From an uncultured Zoogloea sp. (GTDB lineage Bacteria; Pseudomonadota; Gammaproteobacteria; Burkholderiales; Rhodocyclaceae): a stretch of DNA of 5,157 nucleotides. The stretch covers positions 1 to 5,157 of the forward strand of contig CALBTT010000040.1 of assembly GCA_937967645.1 (NCBI GenBank). The letters are read 5' to 3'. Positions 1-5,001 of this stretch are shown piece after piece. The stretch's first letter is position 1. The number at the start of each line of letters is the position of its first letter. A model generated the notes under the pieces. The model worked only from the letters and a program-made list of their open reading frames with translations. It was not told where the DNA came from and searched no databases. Made by a program: the position numbers and the translations under genes.

Positions 1-428
1 GCCTTGCTGGTGATGGCGGCCATGTCGGAGCCGGCGTTGGGCTCGGACCAGCCCTGCGCCCACATGTCGTCACTGGCCGCCATGCGCGGCAGGAAGCGCT
101 GCTTCTGGGCCTCGCTGCCGAACTCCATGAGGGTCGGGCCGAGCAGCAGCTGGCCGTTCTGGTTGACCCGCATCGGGGCGCCGGCGGCGTAGTACTCCTC
201 CTCGAAGATCAGCCATTCGATCAGGTCGCAGCCGCGGCCGCCCAGATGCTCCGGCCACATCACCATGGACAGGCGGCTCTCGAACAGGCGACGCTCCCAT
301 TCCCGGTGCTGCTCGAAGCCCTCGCGGGTGTCGTAACTGGCCAGCGGCGCCTTGGGCAGGTTGCGGGCCAGCCAACTCCGCACCTCGGCGCGGAAGGCCC
401 TCTGCTTGGGGGTATAGGCAAGATCCAT
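1..428 (-). CDS. Acyl-CoA dehydrogenase, N-terminal part (partial), FadE30-like
   Basis: The first 142 codons are present; the gene runs off the left edge and should be about 380-400 residues when whole. The N-terminal helical domain includes YTPKQRAFRAEVRSWLARNLP (5-25), MVMWPEHLGGRG (55-66) and IFEEEYYAAGAPMRVNQNG (74-92). These are followed by LLLGPTLMEFG (94-104), QRFLPRMAASDDMWAQGWSEPNAGSD (110-135). The last stretch is the acyl-CoA dehydrogenase signature that opens the middle beta domain and contacts the flavin. The enzyme uses FAD to introduce an alpha-beta double bond into an acyl-CoA. The sequence resembles mycobacterial FadE30, which acts on the propionyl side chain of HIP-CoA, so a role in beta-oxidation of the C/D-ring intermediate is likely. 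Steroid acyl-CoA dehydrogenases often work as two-gene heteromers, so a partner may lie beyond the left edge; this cannot be seen. The ATG at 428 follows the echA20 stop by 9 bases with a good ribosome site. The catalytic base is outside the window. Confidence 0.85.
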   Translation of the reverse strand, partial: MDLAYTPKQRAFRAEVRSWLARNLPKAPLASYDTREGFEQHREWERRLFESRLSMVMWPEHLGGRGCDLIEWLIFEEEYYAAGAPMRVNQNGQLLLGPTLMEFGSEAQKQRFLPRMAASDDMWAQGWSEPNAGSDMAAITSK

Positions 429-435
429 GGCTGCG

Positions 436-439
436 CCTC
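436..439 (-). promoter_or_regulatory. Ribosome binding site of the acyl-CoA dehydrogenase gene, overlapping the echA20 stop
   Basis: GAGG on the minus strand, 7 bases before the ATG at 428. Its first two bases are the last two of the echA20 TGA (440-438), the same stop-in-ribosome-site arrangement as between ipdA and ipdB. Confidence 0.65.
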
Positions 440-1190
440 AGAAGGTGGCGTCGCGCTTCTCGACGAAGGCGCGGCGGGTTTCAGCGGAATCCGGGCTGGT
501 GTAAGCCTGCAGGGTGAAGCCCTGCTCCCAGCGGTACTTGTCTTCCAGGTTGCCGTCCTCGATGCCGTTGAGGGCTTCCTTGGCGATGCGGATCATGGCC
601 GGGCTCTTGGCGGCGATCTTGCGGGCGATCTCCAGGGCGGCCTCGCGCAGGGCCGCCTTCGGCACGACGCGCTCGATGAAGCCGTAGCGCTCGGCCTCCG
701 GGGCGCCGATCTTGTCGCCGGTGAAGAACAGGTAGCGCACCTTCTGCACCGGGAAGAGGCGCTGCAGGTGGGCACCGCCGCCCATCGCGCCGCGGTCCAC
801 CTCGGGCAGGGCGAAGGTGGCGCAGTCGGAGGCCACCACGATGTCAGCCGCGCCGGTGATGCCGATGCCACCGCCCAGCACGAAGCCATGCACGGCCACA
901 ATGACCGGCACCGGGCTGCGGTGCACCGCCTTGAAGGTGGCGTAGTTGCCGCCATTCACGGCCACGATGCGCTCCGGGTGGGCGTCCAGCTCCTTGATGT
1001 CCACACCGGCGCAGAAGCCCCGCCCTTCGGCGCGGATGACGATGACGCGGACGTCCGGGTTGGCGCCCAGGGCGTCGATGTGGCCGGCCAGGGCGAACCA
1101 CTCCACGCTGTCGAGGGCGTTGACCGGCGGTTTGTCGATGACGAGCTCGGCGATGCCGGCGTCGATGGAAATGCGGAAGGCCTGCGTCAC
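438..1190 (-). CDS. echA20: EchA20-type crotonase: steroid ring D-opening hydrolase
   Basis: A 250-residue crotonase-fold protein, near the 247 residues of M. tuberculosis EchA20, and clearly similar to it along its length: PPVNALDSVEWFALA (21-35), VIRAEGRGFCAGVDIKEL (51-68), FVLGGGIGITGAADIVVAS (103-121), ATFALPEVDRGAMGGGAHLQ (124-143), AKSPAMIRIAKEALN (194-208) and YRWEQGFTL near 219-227. CAGVDI and GFVLGGG supply the oxyanion hole. Of the two hydratase glutamates, the first is Gly110 and the second is kept as Glu130 (LPEVD), the same pattern I recall in EchA20. EchA20 hydrolyses the five-membered ring D of HIEC-CoA to give COCHEA-CoA, the IpdAB substrate, in the cytoplasm. The start is GTG at 1190, overlapping the ipdC stop (GTGA) and preceded by GGAG. 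A neighbour 9 bases downstream encodes an acyl-CoA dehydrogenase. The Comamonas counterpart is possibly scdY (from memory). Database labels are likely to say enoyl-CoA hydratase, which is probably wrong for the reaction. Confidence 0.88.
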   Translation of the reverse strand: MTQAFRISIDAGIAELVIDKPPVNALDSVEWFALAGHIDALGANPDVRVIVIRAEGRGFCAGVDIKELDAHPERIVAVNGGNYATFKAVHRSPVPVIVAVHGFVLGGGIGITGAADIVVASDCATFALPEVDRGAMGGGAHLQRLFPVQKVRYLFFTGDKIGAPEAERYGFIERVVPKAALREAALEIARKIAAKSPAMIRIAKEALNGIEDGNLEDKYRWEQGFTLQAYTSPDSAETRRAFVEKRDATF

Positions 1191-2344
1191 GTTGCGGTCT
1201 CCAGGGAGGATGGTGTTTGTCGGGGGGTGCTGTCGCCGTGTCTGTCGCCACCCGTGTCCAGGCGCCCGTACAGGGCCGCCAGGCAGGCCTGGGCCTCGGT
1301 GGCGATCTCCTCGATCACCTGCCGGGCGCTCTTCAGCTCGCCGATGGCCGCGGCCACCTGGCCGCTGGGCAGGATTCCCTCGTCGGGGAAGCCCTCGACC
1401 ATCGAGCGCTGCAGCAGCACCGGCTGGTTGGCGGACATCACCGTCTGGGACACGGCACCCGCATCCTCGCGGATGGCCCGGCGCAGCACATCGACCATAT
1501 GGCCTAGGCTCATGCCGGTCTGCTGCTTCCATTGCCACGCGCTCTTCAGGGCGATGCGCAGGCGGCCCAGCGGGCTGGCGGCCTCCAGGCGGCGGATGAA
1601 GGGGTTGTCGATCATGCGGTGGCGCATGCCGTCCACCGCCAGGGTCACGCGGATCTGCTGGGGGTCGTCCACCTTCACGTAACGGGCCAGGGTGGCCGGC
1701 GGGGTGGGCGAATCGGTGGTCATCATGAAGCGGGTCCCCATGGCGATGCCGGCCGCACCGGCCGCCAGGGCACCGGCCAGGCCGCGCCCGGTGGAATAGC
1801 CACCGGCCGCGATCACCGGCACCTTCACCGCATCGAGCACCTGGGGCAGCAGGATGCTGGAGGGCACGCCGCCGGTGTGGCCGCCCCCCTCTCCGCCCTG
1901 GATGGTGATCATGTCGGCGCCCAGCTCCACGGCCTTCAGCGCGTGCTTGACCGCCCCCACGGTGGGGATGCACAGCACACCAGCGGCCTTGAAGCGGGCG
2001 ATGGTCTTCTTGTCGGGCCCGCGGCCGTAGCTGACGGCCTTGAGACGGTACTGGATGGCCAGGTCCACGCACTGGGCCGCGTTGTCCTGGAACATGTGGA
2101 AGTTGAGGCCGAAGTTGCTGCCGCCGGTGGCGTCGATGACCTTCCTGATCTCCGCCTCCAGCTGGTCAGCGGCGATGGTCGCGCCGGCCAGGAAACCGAA
2201 GCCGCCGGCCCGGGTGGTGGCGATCACCAGGTTGGCATCGGCCACCCAGCCCATCGCCGTCTGCACGATGGGGTAGCGGCAGCCAAGCCTGTCGGTGAGG
2301 GCGGTACGCAGCAGGGGGCTCATGTCGATGTTCTCCGGGCTCAT
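1187..2344 (-). CDS. ipdC: IpdC: flavin-dependent oxidoreductase of the nitronate monooxygenase fold, steroid C/D-ring catabolism
   Basis: A 385-residue TIM-barrel flavoprotein of the nitronate monooxygenase/2-nitropropane dioxygenase family, resembling mycobacterial IpdC (about 355 residues). Visible landmarks: PIVQTAMGWVADANL (25-39) at the barrel entrance, IPTVGAVKHALKAVELGADMI around 126-146, the family signature QGGEGGGHTG (149-158), then VIAAGGYSTGRGLAGALAAGAAGIAMGTRF (177-206), whose AAGG and GIAMGTRF loops bind the FMN phosphate. The helical C-terminal part includes MSANQPVLL and GILPSGQVA. IpdC is thought to act just before EchA20, in forming the ring C-unsaturated HIEC-CoA. The name nitronate monooxygenase would mislead here. 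Two starts are possible: 2344 (ATGA overlap, good ribosome site) and 2323, where homology to the mycobacterial protein seems to begin. The last 25 or so residues (from about 361) are polar, rich in Asp, Arg, Thr and Ser, and extend past the mycobacterial end. The TGA stop overlaps the GTG start of the next gene. Confidence 0.88.
   Translation of the reverse strand: MSPENIDMSPLLRTALTDRLGCRYPIVQTAMGWVADANLVIATTRAGGFGFLAGATIAADQLEAEIRKVIDATGGSNFGLNFHMFQDNAAQCVDLAIQYRLKAVSYGRGPDKKTIARFKAAGVLCIPTVGAVKHALKAVELGADMITIQGGEGGGHTGGVPSSILLPQVLDAVKVPVIAAGGYSTGRGLAGALAAGAAGIAMGTRFMMTTDSPTPPATLARYVKVDDPQQIRVTLAVDGMRHRMIDNPFIRRLEAASPLGRLRIALKSAWQWKQQTGMSLGHMVDVLRRAIREDAGAVSQTVMSANQPVLLQRSMVEGFPDEGILPSGQVAAAIGELKSARQVIEEIATEAQACLAALYGRLDTGGDRHGDSTPRQTPSSLETAT
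1199..1202 (-). promoter_or_regulatory. Ribosome binding site for the GTG start of the EchA20-type gene
   Basis: GGAG on the minus strand, 8 bases before GTG at 1190, inside the end of ipdC. It decides the start: the same frame stays open far upstream, to 2072, but that part overlaps ipdC and is not similar to crotonases. Confidence 0.6.
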
Positions 2345-3258
2345 GCTCCGCCCTCCCCGGCCGCACGCTTGTTGGCGGCGGCCATGGCCTTGCCGTCGAA
2401 GCCGCCGAGGCGGTCGCCGGAGATCAGTTCGTTGTGGGTATGGGCGAAGTGGTGCCAGGCAAAAGTGGCGTCCATGGCGCTGCGCTTGCCCTGCAGGTCT
2501 TCCACGTGGTTGATGGCCTGCTTGGTGAGGGCCAGGCCCATGCGCGGCTGGCTGGCGACGCGGGCAGCCAGGGCGTGGGTCGCCTCTTCCAGGCCGGCCC
2601 GCGGCACGACCCGGTTCACCATGCCCATCTGGTAAGCCCGTTCGGCGCCCATGCGTTCGCCGGTCATCAGGAACTCCTTGGCGATGCGCGGATTCAGCTC
2701 GTAGGGGTGGGCGAAGTACTCGACCCCCGGGATGCCCATGCGCACCACCGGATCCTGGAAGAAGGCGTCGTCACTGGCGACGATCAGGTCGCACACCCAG
2801 GCCAGCATCAACCCACCCGCCACGCAGGCACCCTGCACCATGGCGATGGTGGGCTTGGGCAACTCCCGCCAGCGCCGGCACATGTTGAGGTAGACCTCCT
2901 GCTCGCGGGCGTAGAGGTATTCACCCCCCGGCTTGTTGGTGTGATCCCACCACAGGTGCACCCGCTCGAAGGGCTTGTTGATGTCGCGGCCCGGGGTGCC
3001 GATGTCGTGCCCGGCGGAAAAGTGGCGGCCCTCCCCGCGCAGCACGATGACCTTCACCGCGTCGTCGTCCACCGCACGCCGGAAGGCGGCGTCCAGGGCA
3101 TAGGTCATCTGGGAGTTCTGGGCGTTGTTGAAGTCCGGCCGGCTCATGGTGAGGGTGGCGATGCCGTCGGCGACGGCATATTTCACCGGCTCGCCGGTCT
3201 CGTAGTCGGCCGTGTCCTGGCGGGACACGAAGCCTTCGGCGCTGCTGGGGGCGGTCAT
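2341..3258 (-). CDS. Crotonase-superfamily protein (enoyl-CoA hydratase/isomerase fold) of unassigned step, lacking both hydratase glutamates
   Basis: A 305-residue protein, longer than a typical 250-270 residue crotonase. It has an N-terminal extension of about 25 residues before the first beta strand (VKYAVADGIATLTMSRP, 25-41). The first oxyanion-hole segment is HFSAGHDIG (79-87), and the second is QGACVAGGLMLAWVCDLIVAS (142-162). An unusual loop between them (about 87-136) is rich in Trp, His and charged residues. By position against rat mitochondrial crotonase, Glu144 is replaced by Met151 and Glu164 by Val171 (in DPVVRMG). Ordinary hydration is therefore doubtful; a hydrolase, isomerase or C-C lyase role is possible. 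Glu180 in GIPGVEYF is a candidate acid/base. It sits between ipdB and ipdC, so a CoA thioester from the C/D-ring pathway is the likely substrate. This is not the EchA20 equivalent, which is the next crotonase downstream. The ATG at 3258 has AGGAG 6 bases upstream; the stop overlaps the ipdC start by 4 bases. Fold is sure, reaction is not. Confidence 0.8.
   Translation of the reverse strand: MTAPSSAEGFVSRQDTADYETGEPVKYAVADGIATLTMSRPDFNNAQNSQMTYALDAAFRRAVDDDAVKVIVLRGEGRHFSAGHDIGTPGRDINKPFERVHLWWDHTNKPGGEYLYAREQEVYLNMCRRWRELPKPTIAMVQGACVAGGLMLAWVCDLIVASDDAFFQDPVVRMGIPGVEYFAHPYELNPRIAKEFLMTGERMGAERAYQMGMVNRVVPRAGLEEATHALAARVASQPRMGLALTKQAINHVEDLQGKRSAMDATFAWHHFAHTHNELISGDRLGGFDGKAMAAANKRAAGEGGA
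2352..2356 (-). promoter_or_regulatory. Ribosome binding site for the upstream ipdC start (2344)
   Basis: GGAGG on the minus strand, 7 bases before the ATG at 2344, lying inside the last codons of the crotonase gene. It is the stronger of the two candidate sites for ipdC and favours the start that overlaps the upstream stop as ATGA. A second, weaker GGAG at 2333-2336 precedes an in-frame ATG at 2323 by 9 bases. Confidence 0.6.
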
Positions 3259-3264
3259 GGATGT

Positions 3265-3269
3265 CTCCT
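3265..3269 (-). promoter_or_regulatory. Ribosome binding site of the 305-residue crotonase
   Basis: AGGAG on the minus strand, 6 bases before the ATG at 3258. It fixes the long start, so the N-terminal extension of the crotonase is probably translated. Confidence 0.7.
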
Positions 3270-3282
3270 GATCGTGCCGGCC

Positions 3283-4083
3283 TCAGGCCGCCGGACGGAT
3301 GCCCGGCGGGTTGCCCTTGAGCTGGGCGGCACGCAGGTCGTGGGGATCGAGGCGGCGGATGATCTCCAGCTGGGCCTCGGTGGGATGGGGGGTCTCGCCC
3401 AGGCCCTCGGCCTTGAGCAGCGGGAAGCCGGTCTTCTCCTGCACCTCCTCGAAGCTCACCCCGGGGTGCAGGCTGCGCACCCGGGCGCTGTTGCCCGGCC
3501 CCTGCCAGTCCATCACGCACAGGTCGGTGACGGCGATGCGGATGTCCATCAGGTCGCGGCGCACGCCGTCGTCCCAGCGCTCGGGCTTGAAACCGACGCC
3601 GGAGACCATGTCCACCTCGCCGGCCACGAAGACGCGCGGGCCGTGGTTGGGCACGAAGAAGGAGTTGATGTGGTTGATGCTGTTGCCGGGCAGGCCGCGC
3701 ACGCCCAGCATGGCCGCCTTGGGCTGGCGGTAGTCGCCCACGCAGGACAGGTTGGTCTGGGCCCAGCGGTCGATCTGGGTGGGGCCGACCATGGCGTGGC
3801 GGCGGCCGCCCCACACGCACTCGAAGACCCGCTCGAAGGACATGTAGCCGCTGTATTTCGGCACGTAGTCACCGCGGGGACCGACCGGGATGGGCTCCTC
3901 GACCAGGAAGGCCTCGCTGTCGGTCATCAGCAGCTCGGGGCTGTGGCTCAGCTTGGCCAGGCCAGCGCCCAGGCGGGGGATGATGCCGAGGCCGGAGGCC
4001 AGCACTTCGCCGTTGTCGCGCCAGGCTTCGGAGGCGGCGACGATCATCAGCTCGGCCAGGGTGAATCGGGGGGTGTCGCTCAT
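3283..4083 (-). CDS. ipdB: IpdB: beta subunit of the steroid ring C-opening CoA-transferase-fold hydrolase
   Basis: A 266-residue cytoplasmic protein, the partner of IpdA. Its N-terminus has the CoA-transferase beta-subunit layout: FTLAELMIVAASEAWRDNGEVLASGLGIIPRLGA at residues 7-40, split by the usual Asn-Gly substrate-loop region. Where ordinary class I CoA-transferases carry the SENG active-site motif, this protein has TDSEAFLVEEP (54-64), so the Asn-Gly is missing. That is consistent with hydrolysis replacing CoA transfer. Other characteristic segments are YSGYMSFERVFECVWGGRRHAMVGPTQID around 78-105, LPGNSINHINSFFVPNHGPRVF around 131-152 and HPGVSFEEVQEKTGF at 206-220, typical of the beta-subunit C-terminus. 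It starts 11 bases after the ipdA stop and is followed by a 24-base gap before the next gene. The Comamonas equivalent is, I believe, scdL2. Confidence is high because subunit order, lengths and context all agree. Confidence 0.93.
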   Translation of the reverse strand: MSDTPRFTLAELMIVAASEAWRDNGEVLASGLGIIPRLGAGLAKLSHSPELLMTDSEAFLVEEPIPVGPRGDYVPKYSGYMSFERVFECVWGGRRHAMVGPTQIDRWAQTNLSCVGDYRQPKAAMLGVRGLPGNSINHINSFFVPNHGPRVFVAGEVDMVSGVGFKPERWDDGVRRDLMDIRIAVTDLCVMDWQGPGNSARVRSLHPGVSFEEVQEKTGFPLLKAEGLGETPHPTEAQLEIIRRLDPHDLRAAQLKGNPPGIRPAA

Positions 4084-4090
4084 GTCTCTT

Positions 4091-4096
4091 CTCCTC
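4091..4096 (-). promoter_or_regulatory. Ribosome binding site of ipdB, overlapping the ipdA stop codon
   Basis: On the minus strand GAGGAG lies 7 bases before the ipdB ATG (4083). Its first two bases are the last two bases of the ipdA TGA stop (4097-4095). A ribosome terminating on ipdA therefore covers the ipdB initiation site, which fits coupled, roughly equal synthesis of two subunits of one complex. Confidence 0.7.
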
Positions 4097-4970
4097 AGAA
4101 CACCGGCAGGGGCAGCCCCGCCATGCGTTCGATGCCGCCGTTGCGGTCCTGGTAGGCGGCCTCGCCGGGCAGCACGAATTCCTCCATGTAGGCCTGCCAG
4201 CCGCCGGGTTCGGCGGCGCTGGCCACATAGCGCTTGAAGTGGCTCATGTCCCAGCCGTAGTCGGAGGGGCAGGAGGTGGGGTGGGCACCGCAGGGGGCCT
4301 CCACCACGCCGCTGACGAGGTAGCGCTCGAAGGTGTTGAAGCGGGCCTGGGCGGCGTCCAGCTGCAGGCGCTCTTCAACCCGTTCGGTGGATACGTAGCA
4401 GGCCTCGGCGGCGCGGGCGAAGAGGTGGTCGAAATACGGGTCGGGGCCGGTCACCAGGGTGTTGCCGAGGCGGTCGGCCACGTTGACGTGGAGGAGCGCA
4501 GCGTCCAGCTTGAGGGCCGGCATGGCGAGCAGGGTCTCGCCATCTTCATAGGGCGAACGGATGGTCCGGATCTCCGGGTTGAGGCGGGTCACGTCGGTGG
4601 CCAGGCCGCAGCGGGTCGGCAGGAAGGGCAGGCGCATGCCGGCGGCGCGCAGCCCCCACTGGAACATGCCTTCGTCCAGTTCCATCAGCTCCAGGCTGCC
4701 GCTCTCGCGGATCTTGCGGTACCAGGGCTCGAGGGGGATCGCGTCCAGGGTGGCGAAGCCGAAGACCAGCTTCTTCACCTTGCCGGCGGCGCACAGCATG
4801 CCCACCTCGGGGCCGCCGTAGGCCACCACGGTGAGGTCCTTGAGGGGGGAACGCAGGATCTCGCGGACGATGGCCATCGGCTTGCGCCGGGGGCCCCAGC
4901 CCCCGAAGCCGAGGGTCATGCCGTCGCGCAGGCGGGCGACGACATCCGCCGTCGTCATCTGTTTGTTCAT
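4095..4970 (-). CDS. ipdA: IpdA: alpha subunit of the steroid ring C-opening CoA-transferase-fold hydrolase
   Basis: A 291-residue cytoplasmic protein, about the length of actinobacterial IpdA. With IpdB it forms a heteromeric enzyme of the class I CoA-transferase fold that, in Mycobacterium and Rhodococcus, hydrolyses the C ring of COCHEA-CoA in a retro-Claisen-like reaction rather than transferring CoA. Recognition rests on family-specific segments: GFGGWGPRRKPMA at residues 21-33 (glycine-rich CoA-transferase start), YGGPEVGMLCAAGKVKK at 51-67, LDEGMF at 98-103, LPFLPTRCGL at 114-123, LLAMPALKLDAALLHVN in the centre, and DPYFDHLF. Glu100 in LDEGMF and Arg120 in LPTRCGL appear to correspond to the catalytic Glu and a conserved Arg reported for Rhodococcus IpdA; I made this correspondence from memory, not by alignment. 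The ATG at 4970 has a good ribosome site. The TGA stop overlaps the ipdB Shine-Dalgarno. The Comamonas equivalent is, I believe, called scdL1. A generic 3-oxoacid CoA-transferase is much less likely given the neighbours. Confidence 0.93.
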   Translation of the reverse strand: MNKQMTTADVVARLRDGMTLGFGGWGPRRKPMAIVREILRSPLKDLTVVAYGGPEVGMLCAAGKVKKLVFGFATLDAIPLEPWYRKIRESGSLELMELDEGMFQWGLRAAGMRLPFLPTRCGLATDVTRLNPEIRTIRSPYEDGETLLAMPALKLDAALLHVNVADRLGNTLVTGPDPYFDHLFARAAEACYVSTERVEERLQLDAAQARFNTFERYLVSGVVEAPCGAHPTSCPSDYGWDMSHFKRYVASAAEPGGWQAYMEEFVLPGEAAYQDRNGGIERMAGLPLPVF

Positions 4971-4976
4971 GTCGGG

Positions 4977-4981
4977 TCCTT
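4977..4981 (-). promoter_or_regulatory. Ribosome binding site of ipdA
   Basis: Reading the minus strand, AAGGA sits 6 bases before the ATG at 4970. It lies in the 31-base spacer after the dioxygenase stop and supports the ATG at 4970 as the start. No convincing promoter is visible in the spacer, which is too short to make one likely. Confidence 0.7.
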
Positions 4982-5001
4982 GCTTGGATGGGGAGGCCGG
5001 A

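Noticed and set aside
246..1682. Long plus-strand open frame (478 codons) antisense to the EchA20-type gene and ipdC
   Set aside because: It is a by-product of G/C-rich third positions on the opposite strand. The translation is rich in Ala, Gly, His and Arg, shows no recognisable domain, and overlaps two clearly identified genes.
1191..2072. Upstream extension of the EchA20-type frame, which would give a 544-residue fusion protein
   Set aside because: The extension lies within ipdC, has Arg/Pro/Gly-rich shadow composition and no crotonase similarity. The GTG at 1190 with its ribosome site is the sensible start.
3278..3290. Perfect short palindrome (CGGCCT-C-AGGCCG) across the ipdB stop, considered as a terminator or operator
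   Set aside because: With a real loop the stem is only five base pairs, there is no T-run after it, and the next gene starts 24 bases on with a good ribosome site. It is expected by chance in GC-rich DNA.
2921..3820. Minus-strand open frame (299 codons) overlapping ipdB and the crotonase in another frame
   Set aside because: Arg/Pro/Gly-rich translation without motifs, fully covered by two real genes in the correct frames.
2434..4155. Long plus-strand open frame (573 codons) antisense to ipdB and the crotonase
   Set aside because: Same shadow effect: low-complexity Gly/Ala/His/Val composition, no domain, and it spans three convincing minus-strand genes.
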